Origin: an uncultured Alphaproteobacteria bacterium
GTDB taxonomy: Bacteria > Pseudomonadota > Alphaproteobacteria > RF32 > CAG-239
Assembly: GCA_944391365.1 (NCBI GenBank)
Contig: CALXTH010000114.1
Location: forward strand, 1 to 14,229
Reading direction: 5' to 3'
DNA: 14,229 bases
Below, piece after piece: positions 5,849 to 13,737 of this stretch. Numbering within the stretch: the stretch's first letter is position 1; every line of letters begins with the position of its first letter. The notes beneath the pieces were generated by a model that ran no database searches, had not been told where the DNA came from, and saw only the letters and a list, made by a program, of their open reading frames with translations. The position numbers and the translations under genes are program-made.

Positions 5849-6616
5849 ATGAATAATTTTAAATTTTTACTTATCGGGACAAGTCTGTCCTTTATTCCTT
5901 TAACCGTGAATGCTCAATGTGTGGCCACGCAAGATTGCGCAACTTTAGGCTATACCGAGACCTCTTGCAACGGCGGCAAAGGCGTGAAATGCCCATTTGG
6001 CAACAAGTGGTTCTGTTTTGAAACTGAAGAGGAATTTAAAACAAGACTCTGCCCAGAATTGGGTTTTACCTTAGATTGTTCCGGAAAAAATCAAACCGGT
6101 AGCAATTATAGTTGCAACGGGAAATATAATTATTGCAACTGCCATGATGGATATACCTGGAAAAATGGAACATGTGAACAAATCAAACAAACTCAAATTA
6201 CAGACGGAGCTATTGGCGATTTATATTATTGCAACGGGCAAATTGAAGGCATCAGAATTCCCGGAATGGAATTTTTCGTTTATATAAAAGACCTAAAGCA
6301 AGGTTCTCTGGATTCTCTCATGCTATGGAATACAGCCAAGACTGAAAGTTCCAATACCTTTTGCGGCAAAGGTCGCTTACCAACTCTTGAAGAAACAGAA
6401 ATTATGTATATGTATAACGCCACACTTAACACCCTGTTCTTGGCTGTTGGAGGTTACACTTTTGACCATGATGAAGATGAATATTACTGGACATCTTCCA
6501 TTTATGAATTTTATGGTCGTCAAGATCATTATATCCGGAATATGCTGAATGGAGACACAAGCCATGGTTGGGAAAGCAGCAAATACCTGGTCCGCCCGGT
6601 CGTCGACGCCCATTAA
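5849..6616 (+). CDS. Secreted Cys-rich protein with DUF1566/Lcl-like C-terminus
   Basis: A 255-aa exported protein of unknown function. Residues 1-22 form a signal peptide with a likely type I cleavage after VNA; there is no lipobox. The mature N-terminal part (24-109) carries 11 of the 13 cysteines in an EGF-like, disulfide-rich spacing and ends in a Cys-x-Cys pair (96/98) and GYTWKNGTC (101-109). The C-terminal part (about 120-255) resembles the Lcl/DUF1566 or Fibrobacter-type paralogous domain: RLPT (176-179), YYWTSS (212-217) and VRPV (248-251). AAGGA at 5837-5841 lies 7 nt before ATG 5849, which decides the start; an out-of-frame ATG at 5841 stops at once. The gene looks more AT-rich than its neighbours. 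It follows the structured RNA and is closed by a terminator at 6629-6653. It is probably periplasmic or surface-exposed. Confidence 0.75.
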   Translation: MNNFKFLLIGTSLSFIPLTVNAQCVATQDCATLGYTETSCNGGKGVKCPFGNKWFCFETEEEFKTRLCPELGFTLDCSGKNQTGSNYSCNGKYNYCNCHDGYTWKNGTCEQIKQTQITDGAIGDLYYCNGQIEGIRIPGMEFFVYIKDLKQGSLDSLMLWNTAKTESSNTFCGKGRLPTLEETEIMYMYNATLNTLFLAVGGYTFDHDEDEYYWTSSIYEFYGRQDHYIRNMLNGDTSHGWESSKYLVRPVVDAH

Positions 6617-6628
6617 ACAACAAAAACA

Positions 6629-6653
6629 AAGGCCTCATCTTTTATGAGGCCTT
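6629..6653. terminator. Bidirectional terminator between convergent genes
   Basis: A perfect 10-bp stem (AAGGCCTCAT 6629-6638 with ATGAGGCCTT 6644-6653, loop CTTTT) lies between the Cys-rich protein gene and the glycosyltransferase. On the minus strand it is followed by a T-rich tract (complement of 6616-6630); on the plus strand the tail is weaker. Confidence 0.82.
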
Positions 6654-6666
6654 CCTCTATAAAATC

Positions 6667-7623
6667 TCACTTTCTGGAAACAAAGAGCTTAACTTTTTCC
6701 CAACAACCGGGAGCCAGCCTGCCCTTGCGCCAAATTGCCGCCAAATCGGCATAACCGGCGGCCGTTTGCTTCAATGCCCGGAACAACCAGCGCCGAACAA
6801 CCTCCCGCTTCCAGCCGGTTTCCGTTTTTCCCGCGGCAATCACCTGATAAAACTGTCGCATTTCGACCAAATCAAACTTTTGCTTATGATACATTTTCTC
6901 AAACAACGCCAACCCGGCAGCATCAACATCCGGCAACACCGCCCGCACCGCATTCAAACGAACTTTCGCCGCATTGTCACCCTGCACTTTACCGGTCGTC
7001 AGAGAGGTATTACCGCCAAACCACCGGTATTTAAACAAATATTCCGGCAAATTATAAAATTTGGTCTTGTTCAGCAAATCAACCCACAACTGATAATCCT
7101 CAGCATAACGATACGCATCCTGATACCAAATGCCGTTATCCACCAGCAGCGACTTGCGGAACATTGATGCCGGATGACAAACCCCGGCACCTTCCGTCAC
7201 GGTTCTGACTTTAATTGCCGCATCCTCAACCGGCGCCTTAATCTTCTTTTTTTTCGGAAAAACACTGAAAAAACAGCCGACGACCCCATAATCCGGATGC
7301 TCATCCAAAAACGCCACCTGTTTTTTCAACCGCTCCGGCAAAGAAAGATCATCATGATCCTGCCGGGCAATATACATCCCTTTCGCCAGTTTTATCCCTT
7401 TGTTTGACGTCTCGGCAATTCCCAGATTTTTCTCATTTTCAATATATACAATCCGCGGATCATCAGATTCCGCCACCACATGCGCCAAAGGTTTCGGCGA
7501 CGCATCATTGATAATCAAGAACTCAAAATCCCGAAAACTTTGTCCCAAAACCGACCGGATTGTTTCTCTGAGAAAATCCTCATCAGTATTATAAATCGGC
7601 ATCAACACCGTAACTTTGGGCAT
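6667..7623 (-). CDS. Family 2 glycosyltransferase (GT-A fold)
   Basis: A 318-aa inverting glycosyltransferase that probably adds a sugar from a nucleotide donor to a growing surface polysaccharide at the inner membrane. Visible features: the N-terminal VTVLMPIYN (4-12), nucleotide-binding ND (39-40), the metal-binding D-x-D type motif in QDHDD (88-92), and the acceptor-side ED of AEDYQLW (174-180). Residues 210-318 form a variable helical C-terminal region with no membrane segment. I chose ATG 7623 because a strong AGGAGG sits 6 nt upstream on its strand; a TTG at 7656 that overlaps the rfbB stop would extend the protein by 11 residues with no family support. It is the last gene of the rfb operon, 29 bp after rfbB, which suggests a rhamnosyltransferase, but donor and acceptor cannot be read from sequence. 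Confidence 0.87.
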   Translation of the reverse strand: MPKVTVLMPIYNTDEDFLRETIRSVLGQSFRDFEFLIINDASPKPLAHVVAESDDPRIVYIENEKNLGIAETSNKGIKLAKGMYIARQDHDDLSLPERLKKQVAFLDEHPDYGVVGCFFSVFPKKKKIKAPVEDAAIKVRTVTEGAGVCHPASMFRKSLLVDNGIWYQDAYRYAEDYQLWVDLLNKTKFYNLPEYLFKYRWFGGNTSLTTGKVQGDNAAKVRLNAVRAVLPDVDAAGLALFEKMYHKQKFDLVEMRQFYQVIAAGKTETGWKREVVRRWLFRALKQTAAGYADLAAIWRKGRLAPGCWEKVKLFVSRK

Positions 7624-7652
7624 CCCCGGCCTCCTCTTTGCGATCACAGGAC

Positions 7653-8666
7653 TCAATAACGATTCTGCAAATACCAGTCAACGGTTTTAACAATGCCGCT
7701 GTCAAAATTTTCATCAGCTTTCCAGCCCAGTTCCCGGGTCAGTTTGGTACTGTCAATGGCATACCGCAAATCATGTCCCGGCCGGTCGGCCACAAAAGTA
7801 ATCAAATCGGCATATTTCCCGCTCTTCCGCGGACGACGCTCATCCAGCAGTGCACAAATTTTATGCACAAGCTGCAAATTGTTGCGCTCGTTAAACCCGC
7901 CGACATTATACGTCTCACCGCTTTTTCCCTGATGAAAAATCAAATCAATCGCTTTGCAGTGATCCAACACATACAACCAGTCACGGACATTTGTCCCCTG
8001 CCCGTAAATCGGAATGGGCTCCTCCGCCACACATTTGCGGATAATCGTCGGAATCAGCTTTTCGCCATGCTGTTTCGGCCCGTAATTATTAGAGCAATTA
8101 GAAGTCGTCACATTCATTCCATAAGTATGATGATACGCCCGCACAATAAAATCCGAACTCGCCTTGCTGGCAGAATAAGGACTGTTCGGCGCATAAGGCG
8201 TATCTTCGCGGAACAATCCGGTCTCCCCCAGCGTTCCATACACCTCATCCGTTGAAATATGGTGGAAACGACAATTTTCAAACCCGGGCTTAACTTTGTT
8301 CGGCGCCGACATCCAATGCCGGCGGGCATTTTCCAACAGATTAAACGTCCCGCCGATATTCGTCTCAATAAAAGCCTTCGGCCCGGTAATGGAATTATCG
8401 ACATGACTTTCCGCAGCAAAATGAATCACCCCGCGAATATCATTCGCCTCAAACAGCTCTTTAACCAAAGCCTCGTCACAAATATCTCCCTGCACAAAAC
8501 GGTAATTCGGCATGTCCGCACATTCTTTAAGATTATCCAAATTGCCGGCATAAGTCAGCTTGTCAAGATTAATCACGCGATAGCCGGGATACTTGGCGCA
8601 AAAATACGGCACAAAATTAGAGCCGATAAAACCGGCGCCCCCGGTCACTAAAATTGTTTCAGACAT
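7653..8666 (-). CDS. rfbB: dTDP-glucose 4,6-dehydratase
   Basis: Second enzyme of dTDP-L-rhamnose synthesis: converts dTDP-glucose to dTDP-4-keto-6-deoxyglucose with bound NAD+. An extended short-chain dehydrogenase of 337 aa. It shows the Rossmann G-x-x-G-x-x-G (G9, G12, G15), HFAAESHVD (82-90), the dehydratase triad segment STDEVYG (138-144, with D140-E141), Y164-x-x-x-K168, and NNYGPKQ (193-199), all diagnostic for RmlB. The start is set at ATG 8666 because MSETILVTGG is the family's normal N-terminus, with GGAAGGAG 11 nt upstream; a further in-frame ATG at 8687 would only add seven residues. It overlaps the end of rfbD by 19 bases. A housekeeping-like copy with no missing residues. Confidence 0.96.
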   Translation of the reverse strand: MSETILVTGGAGFIGSNFVPYFCAKYPGYRVINLDKLTYAGNLDNLKECADMPNYRFVQGDICDEALVKELFEANDIRGVIHFAAESHVDNSITGPKAFIETNIGGTFNLLENARRHWMSAPNKVKPGFENCRFHHISTDEVYGTLGETGLFREDTPYAPNSPYSASKASSDFIVRAYHHTYGMNVTTSNCSNNYGPKQHGEKLIPTIIRKCVAEEPIPIYGQGTNVRDWLYVLDHCKAIDLIFHQGKSGETYNVGGFNERNNLQLVHKICALLDERRPRKSGKYADLITFVADRPGHDLRYAIDSTKLTRELGWKADENFDSGIVKTVDWYLQNRY

Positions 8667-9472
8667 CTTGTCAGACTCTCCTTCCAATAGGGCACGTTTA
8701 CCCCGAATACGCGTTTAATTTTCGCTTTGTTTAACACACTGTAGCTTGGCCGGACCGCCGGCGTCGGATAAGCCGAAGTCTCAATCGGATTCACCCGGCA
8801 GTCAAGCCCGCTTTGAGCCATAATCTCCACCGCAAAATCATACCATGAACAAACCCCTTCATTGCTGAAGTGATAAACCCCGGCCGTCTTTTCCGAAATC
8901 TGCGGCAGAATATCAACAATAGCCTGGGCCAGATCACCGGCAAAAGTCGGCGTCCCGGCCTGATCAAACACCACGCCGAGCTCCGGACGCTCCGCTCCCA
9001 GACGCCGCATTGTTTTTACAAAATTATTTCCGTGTGACGAATACAGCCACGCCGTACGTATCACCACCGCCTGAGCATTGTTGTCTAGAACCAGCTCTTC
9101 ACCCTCAAGCTTAGTCCGCCCGTAAACCGACATCGGATTCGGCAAATCATCTTCCTTATAAGGCACACAGCTTTTGCCGTCAAACACATAATCCGTCGAC
9201 ACATGCACCATTTTAACACCGGTTTTGGCCAGATTCCCGGCTCCCGCGGCATTAATCGCCCGGGCTGCGGTTTCATCGCCCTCCGCTTTGTCAACCGCCG
9301 TATAAGCCGCACAATTAATAATCGCCTCCGGCTTCATCTCCGCCACAAAAGCCTTGACCGCCGCCGCATCAGTAATATCCAGCACATCCCGGTCAACCCC
9401 GAGCGCCCGCCCGGGCAACAACGCCAAAAGCTCCTGCCCCAACTGTCCGTTAGCCCCGACAACTAAAAACAT
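8648..9472 (-). CDS. rfbD: dTDP-4-dehydrorhamnose reductase
   Basis: Last step of dTDP-L-rhamnose synthesis: NAD(P)H-dependent reduction of dTDP-4-keto-L-rhamnose. A 274-aa extended SDR enzyme, slightly shorter than many RmlD proteins (~290). Visible: nucleotide-binding GANGQLG (6-12), NCAAYTAVDKAE (53-64), STDYVFDG (92-99) and catalytic Y117-x-x-x-K121 in YGRTK, followed by RTAWLYS (139-145) that shapes the substrate pocket. ATG 9472 has GGAG 8 nt upstream on its strand and overlaps the end of rfbC by 10 bases, so the two are probably translationally coupled. Confidence 0.96.
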   Translation of the reverse strand: MFLVVGANGQLGQELLALLPGRALGVDRDVLDITDAAAVKAFVAEMKPEAIINCAAYTAVDKAEGDETAARAINAAGAGNLAKTGVKMVHVSTDYVFDGKSCVPYKEDDLPNPMSVYGRTKLEGEELVLDNNAQAVVIRTAWLYSSHGNNFVKTMRRLGAERPELGVVFDQAGTPTFAGDLAQAIVDILPQISEKTAGVYHFSNEGVCSWYDFAVEIMAQSGLDCRVNPIETSAYPTPAVRPSYSVLNKAKIKRVFGVNVPYWKESLTRCLKQF

Positions 9473-10011
9473 TTTCCAATCTCCGCCAATTTCGGATGAA
9501 CCTTGTCTTTTTCGGAAAGGACCACTTTATCGGCCGGAACCTGCCAGTCAATTCCCAAAGCCGGATCATTGTACAACAACCCGCCTTCCGCCGCTTTGTT
9601 GTAAAAATTATCACATTTATACGTAAACAGCGCCGTCTCGCTCAACACACTGAACCCATGCGCAAAACCTCTCGGAATCAAAAACATCCGCTGATTCTCG
9701 CCGGTCAGCTCCACCGCCTCATATTTTCCGAAAGTCAGCGACCCCGGACGCAAATCGACCGCCACATCAAGCACTCGACCACTGATAACCCGCACCAGCT
9801 TGGCCTGCGCAGCCTCTCCCTTCTGAAAATGCAAACCGCGAACTGTCCCATAAGTCGAAAAAGACTGGTTATCCTGCACAAAATCATAATGCAACCCTTC
9901 TTTCTCAAAAACCTGACGATTATAAGCCTCAAAAAAATAACCGCGGCTGTCCTCAAAAACTTTCGGCTCCACAATCAGCAGCCCGTCTATCTTGGTCTTA
10001 ATAAAGTTCAT
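9463..10011 (-). CDS. rfbC: dTDP-4-dehydrorhamnose 3,5-epimerase
   Basis: Third enzyme of the pathway: epimerises C3 and C5 of the 4-keto-6-deoxy sugar. A cupin-fold protein of 182 aa, the normal size. Visible: the substrate-binding DSRGYFFE (21-28), the catalytic histidine H61 in RGLHFQ (58-63), the jelly-roll strand block RGFAHGF (114-120), and the tyrosine Y131 in TYKCDNFY (130-137). The start is ATG 10011, with GAGGA 5 nt upstream; an in-frame ATG at 10023 has AAGG only 3 nt away, too close to work well. It overlaps the end of rfbA by 14 bases. Confidence 0.95.
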   Translation of the reverse strand: MNFIKTKIDGLLIVEPKVFEDSRGYFFEAYNRQVFEKEGLHYDFVQDNQSFSTYGTVRGLHFQKGEAAQAKLVRVISGRVLDVAVDLRPGSLTFGKYEAVELTGENQRMFLIPRGFAHGFSVLSETALFTYKCDNFYNKAAEGGLLYNDPALGIDWQVPADKVVLSEKDKVHPKLAEIGKCF

Positions 10012-10885
10012 GATATTCCTCATATACCTTCAGCAGATAACGTTTATATTCACCGTCTTTCAATGCATCAATCAGTTTTCTCATCTGCACATCGTCAATA
10101 AACCCGCGGCGATAAACAATCTCCTCAATACAGGCGATTTTCAGCCCCTGCCGCTCTTCAATAATCTGCACAAACTGGCCTGAAGCCATCAAACTCTCCG
10201 GCGTTCCGGCATCCAGCCAGGCGTTGCCGCGGCGCATCGGCACCACATTCATCCGCCCTTCTTGCAAATACATATTGTTCAAATCGGTAATCTCCAGCTC
10301 ACCTCTCGCCGAAGGCCTAAGCTCTCTGGCCTTTTGCACCACATCCGCCGGATAAAAATATAACCCGACCGATGCATAATTCGACTTCGGCTTTTGGGGT
10401 TTTTCCTCAATTGATACCGCTTTGAAATTTGCATCAAACTCCACAACCCCAAACCGCTCCGGATCAGAAACATGATAGGCAAAAATCGTCGCCACTTTTC
10501 CCAGATTTCTGGCAACTTCCTCCTGAAAAAAGTGAAACTGCTCTCCCATATAAAAAATATTATCCCCCAAAATCAGACAAACGTCATCATTTCCGATAAA
10601 ATCGGCACCGATTGTAAAAGCCTGGGCGATTCCTTTAGGCTCAGGCTGAACGGCATACGCAATATGCAGACCGAGCTGTTCCCCGTTTCCAAAAAGCTTT
10701 TCAATATTCGGCGTATCCTGCGGTGTTGAAATAATCAGAAAATCCCTGATGCCGAACAGCAAAAGCGTCGACAACGGATAATAAATCATCGGCTTGTCAT
10801 AAACCGGCAACAGTTGCTTTGAAATTGCTTTTGTCAGCGGATACAGCCTTGTGCCACTCCCGCCGGCCAATATAATACCTTTCAT
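9998..10885 (-). CDS. rfbA: Glucose-1-phosphate thymidylyltransferase
   Basis: First and committed enzyme of the pathway: glucose-1-phosphate + dTTP to dTDP-glucose + PPi. A 295-aa nucleotidyltransferase with GGSGTRLYPLT (8-18), KQLLPVYDKP (23-32), LGDN (106-109), the EEKP sugar-binding block (160-163) and WLDAGT (223-228), all in family positions. I set the start at ATG 10885 because MKGIILAGG is the conserved N-terminus; upstream in-frame starts would add up to eight non-conserved residues. It is the first gene of the operon and lies about 28 nt downstream of the predicted transcription start of the promoter at 10921-10949. Confidence 0.95.
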   Translation of the reverse strand: MKGIILAGGSGTRLYPLTKAISKQLLPVYDKPMIYYPLSTLLLFGIRDFLIISTPQDTPNIEKLFGNGEQLGLHIAYAVQPEPKGIAQAFTIGADFIGNDDVCLILGDNIFYMGEQFHFFQEEVARNLGKVATIFAYHVSDPERFGVVEFDANFKAVSIEEKPQKPKSNYASVGLYFYPADVVQKARELRPSARGELEITDLNNMYLQEGRMNVVPMRRGNAWLDAGTPESLMASGQFVQIIEERQGLKIACIEEIVYRRGFIDDVQMRKLIDALKDGEYKRYLLKVYEEYHELY

Positions 10886-10920
10886 ATAAATTCCCATACT
10901 TCTGATCAAGCAATATCCAT

Positions 10921-10949
10921 ATTCTAATAAACCGGAACATAAATTTCAA
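10921..10949 (-). promoter_or_regulatory. Sigma70-like promoter of the rfb operon
   Basis: On the minus strand, TTGAAA (10949-10944) and TAGAAT (10926-10921) are separated by 17 bp, each a 5/6 match to consensus. The predicted start near 10914 gives a ~28-nt leader before rfbA. No operator was recognised. For the divergent gene at 11071 I found no convincing promoter in this gap. Confidence 0.65.
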
Positions 10950-11070
10950 CTTCAAAATAACTTTCTCCGAAAATATCAACATTTTCTCTTAATCCTAAAA
11001 AAATTTTAACCTTTTATGTGTTTGAATAAACCCAATCGGTAAAAAAACTTTTATGGAAAGGATTCGTGCA

Positions 11071-11916
11071 ATGATGCCCCAAATATCTGAAATACCTGAA
11101 ATCAGTCAGATGATATTCGAAGATGGAACTCTGTTTACTTATATCGGCCTCGCAGCTGGTGTAGCAACCGTTGCGGCTTTTGCCATCCAAACTCTGCGCA
11201 TCCTCTCAACCAAAAACATTACCGGCCTGTCCAGCTATATGTACACCATGTACAGCCTGGCTCTGATCTGCTGGTTTGCCTACGGCGTTTACATTGAATC
11301 CTGGACGCTGGCCATCTCCAACCTGATTACATTTTTCTTCACTTTTGCCATCCTGATTCTGATTCTTTACTACGATGAAGAAGACAAAATTGAGCGTTAC
11401 CGCCGTGATCCGCTGACCTATCTCTTCAACAAAAAATATTATGAAGAGACCGTCCCCGTAAAAATCGTTGAATCCATCATTGCCGAAAAACCTTTTTCCA
11501 TCATCGTGGCCAAACTCAACAATCTGGATAAAATATACGAACAATTCGGCGGCAAATACCGCGACCGGGCTCTGAAACTGACGGCCAAAACACTGGAAAA
11601 AGCTCTGCGTGACAGCGATTTCATCGCCCGCATTGACACCAACAAATTTGCCATTTTCCTCGCCAATTCCGACGAAAAAATCGCAAAAACCGTTTCTACC
11701 CGCGTTCTTGAAAGCATTCACGACACCGAGGTCAAAAAATCAAACACCCAAACAGCACACCTTGAAATGCTTATGGGCATCTGCTCATCCAAACATGCAA
11801 CCGACCTGACCGAGCTGACGGTAAAAGCTGAAAAAGCCCTTGCCGAAACCTCTTATAAAACGCGCAATATGATAAAAATTTATAAAGACGAAAGAAAAAA
11901 TAAAAGCAAAAAATAA
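11071..11916 (+). CDS. SemiSWEET/PQ-loop membrane domain fused to a degenerate GGDEF domain
   Basis: A 281-aa two-part inner-membrane protein. Residues 22-102 hold three transmembrane helices (about 22-42, 56-75, 80-102) that match the three-helix SemiSWEET/PQ-loop sugar-transporter unit, with CWFAYG (67-72) in helix 2; the usual Pro-Gln is changed to I39-Q40. From DPLT (113-116) onwards it follows the GGDEF fold, including the helix-strand pattern and the final KTRNMIKIY (263-271). The catalytic signature is destroyed: R-x-G-G-D-E-F reads RIDTNKF (187-193), the first metal-binding Asp is K148 and the substrate-binding Asn is Y156. The inhibitory-site pattern R-x-x-D is kept (R180-D183). It is therefore unlikely to make c-di-GMP and may sense a nucleotide. 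ATG 11071 has GAAAGGA upstream; an in-frame ATG at 11053 has no such signal. Confidence 0.78.
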   Translation: MMPQISEIPEISQMIFEDGTLFTYIGLAAGVATVAAFAIQTLRILSTKNITGLSSYMYTMYSLALICWFAYGVYIESWTLAISNLITFFFTFAILILILYYDEEDKIERYRRDPLTYLFNKKYYEETVPVKIVESIIAEKPFSIIVAKLNNLDKIYEQFGGKYRDRALKLTAKTLEKALRDSDFIARIDTNKFAIFLANSDEKIAKTVSTRVLESIHDTEVKKSNTQTAHLEMLMGICSSKHATDLTELTVKAEKALAETSYKTRNMIKIYKDERKNKSKK

Positions 11917-11923
11917 ACACGAA

Positions 11924-11981
11924 AAAAATCCCTGACCGACGTAATTTTTTTAGAGTTTACTCAAAACGGTCAGGGATTTTT
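11924..11981. terminator. Long bidirectional terminator between convergent genes
   Basis: A 15-bp perfect stem (AAAAATCCCTGACCG 11924-11938 with CGGTCAGGGATTTTT 11967-11981) encloses a 28-nt loop that can itself form a small hairpin (GAGT/ACTC, 11953-11962). It separates the SemiSWEET-GGDEF gene from the autotransporter gene and works in both directions. Confidence 0.85.
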
Positions 11982-11997
11982 CATACCCGGACCATCT

Positions 11998-13731
11998 CTA
12001 AAAATTATGCCTGAACCCAAAATTCAGATCCAGCGGCACATCAATTTCATCCCCCATATATGTCGAAACATTCAAATACAAACTGTTATTCTCATTAACA
12101 TCGGCACTCAGCCCCGCACCAAGCTCAACCATTGTTCCTTCCAAATCCTCATCAAACGTATAATTGGCAACCGTCACATCGCTCTTGTTGCGAAACTCGC
12201 GCAACACCCCGGCTTTCGCAAACATCGTAAACGGAAAAGACAAAGTCTCACTAAAATGCTTTCCGCCCATGACCCCGATACGCCCAAGCAGAGAGTCCTG
12301 ATTTTTTCCGGAAATTTTGGTATGATAATTAGTCCGGTAAGTCACATCGTCCAGCCACATATAAGTCGCCTGTAACTGCGGCTCTGCAAACCACCCGTCT
12401 TGAAAATCAAAACGCTGCCCGGCCTCTGCCGAAACACTCCAGCCGTCCAGATTATATTTTCCGAACACCGGCAGCGCCGAAGGCATATATGTCACCAGTT
12501 TCTGCCGATGATAATAATATGTTCCGGCCAAATCCAAATATTGTTTGTCCGCATTAACCATCGTAGAATACAAAGAAACACTGTTGGTCTTGCCGTCTCC
12601 TTTTCCCAAACGGTCAAACTCCTGATCGGCAGAAGTCACCGCAGTACTGATACCGACACTCCAACTATCCACCAAACTCTGATTAAGATCAAGATCAAAC
12701 CCGGCCTGCACACCCGAAATATCAATATCGCTCTCTGTATCATCCTTATAGTTCAGTTCCACTTTACGCCCGATTCCTCTGACCCACAATCCTTTGGTAT
12801 GTGTAAAATGCGTCTCGCCAAGACGTGTGTTCAAATTACGTAAATGTGCATAAAAAATACTGTTCAACGAACTGAATGTATTCTTCGCCAAAATAGAAGT
12901 ATCCGTATTATTTGTCGTCCGCTGCAAACGCCACTCATCCCCAGAATGCACCAGCTCATATTCAAAGGCACCGGCATCCATTGCGCCGCCGGTCAGATAA
13001 AATTGCTCACTTCCACCATTCTGCTCCACCAGATGAACCTGATCAGGCAAAGTCTCGTCCAAACTGTAATCCACCACAGTCAACCCGAAAGTACCCGACC
13101 CGTTATTAACCACCAGCTTATCATTATATCCGCCCGAAAAATTACTGACCAGTTTGAATGTCCCCTGTCCCGACAAATTGTTCATTGTCAACTCACCCTG
13201 CCCAAGACTGAACATTTCAACAACCCCGTTATTCATGGACAAATCATCAATAACCGCATTATCATAAAAAAGCAGACCGGAATTATTCAGCGCCGTTTTA
13301 CCCTTCAAATCCACATTCGGATAAATAACCGTTTCACCGCCATTAACCGTCAAATCGGAAACATCGGCATAATCATAAATATAGAGGCTGCCGCCATTAT
13401 TGGTTCCCCCCTTAAACACGGCATTTTCATTAATCACCTGCGTTCCGCCATACAAAATCGTATTTTCAGCCGTTCCGTCAACATCCTGCTGCCCGTAAAT
13501 CTTCGTTCCCGAGGCCACGCCACCGCGTTTCACAACCTGCCGGGCGCCTGACGCAACAGTCGCATTGCTGTCCGTTCCGTAAACAACCTGAGAACCCGAA
13601 TTAATCATCGAATCAAAAGCCTTGCCACCGGAATAAACCGTCATACTCCCGCCGCTGACTGCCGTATTCCGAGCCTCTCCATAAACTTTCTGAAAAGCCC
13701 GGTACTGAATATTCGTCCCGTTAGAGACACC
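11998..13731 (-). CDS. AIDA-type autotransporter, N-terminus missing (partial)
   Basis: A type V secreted outer-membrane protein: a C-terminal beta-barrel translocates the passenger to the cell surface. Visible part is about 577 aa. From the first in-frame Met (13644, residue 1), residues 1-130 contain degenerate AIDA-like repeats, alternating Gly-Gly and NTxVxxGG-type units (for example TILYGGTQVI, 62-71) that continue upstream to about 13731. Residues 150-245 resemble the autochaperone segment, closing with EWRLQR (237-242). The barrel spans about 285-548 and ends in RHNF with the terminal Phe used by the BAM machinery. No signal peptide or start is present: the frame runs into a stop at 13735-13737, inside foreign sequence. 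It is broken by the join, not by a natural start, so 13644 is not the true beginning. Role in adhesion is family-based inference. Confidence 0.85.
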   Translation of the reverse strand, partial: GVSNGTNIQYRAFQKVYGEARNTAVSGGSMTVYSGGKAFDSMINSGSQVVYGTDSNATVASGARQVVKRGGVASGTKIYGQQDVDGTAENTILYGGTQVINENAVFKGGTNNGGSLYIYDYADVSDLTVNGGETVIYPNVDLKGKTALNNSGLLFYDNAVIDDLSMNNGVVEMFSLGQGELTMNNLSGQGTFKLVSNFSGGYNDKLVVNNGSGTFGLTVVDYSLDETLPDQVHLVEQNGGSEQFYLTGGAMDAGAFEYELVHSGDEWRLQRTTNNTDTSILAKNTFSSLNSIFYAHLRNLNTRLGETHFTHTKGLWVRGIGRKVELNYKDDTESDIDISGVQAGFDLDLNQSLVDSWSVGISTAVTSADQEFDRLGKGDGKTNSVSLYSTMVNADKQYLDLAGTYYYHRQKLVTYMPSALPVFGKYNLDGWSVSAEAGQRFDFQDGWFAEPQLQATYMWLDDVTYRTNYHTKISGKNQDSLLGRIGVMGGKHFSETLSFPFTMFAKAGVLREFRNKSDVTVANYTFDEDLEGTMVELGAGLSADVNENNSLYLNVSTYMGDEIDVPLDLNFGFRHNF

Positions 13732-13737
13732 TCTTCA
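13729..13737. other. Join between two unrelated genomes (probable assembly chimera)
   Basis: The minus-strand autotransporter repeat pattern continues cleanly to Gly-Val-Ser (about 13723-13731) and then stops matching. On the plus strand, SusC-like coding sequence is recognisable from about 13735-13741. Both genes are cut mid-domain at the same point, and no terminal repeats or target duplications are visible. Confidence 0.75.

Noticed and set aside
5849..5920. Lipoprotein signal in the Cys-rich protein
   Set aside because: The residues before the first Cys (NAQ-C) do not fit a lipobox; a type I cleavage after VNA is better.
6568..7167. 199-aa plus-strand ORF over the terminator and glycosyltransferase
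   Set aside because: Overlaps the Cys-rich gene's end, a strong terminator and a clear GT2 gene on the other strand.
12844..13551. 235-aa plus-strand ORF opposite the autotransporter
   Set aside because: Shadow of the repeat-rich passenger; Ile/His/Arg-biased composition and no known motif.
13642..13644. ATG as the true start of the autotransporter
   Set aside because: The repeat pattern continues upstream to about 13731 and there is no signal peptide, so this Met is internal.
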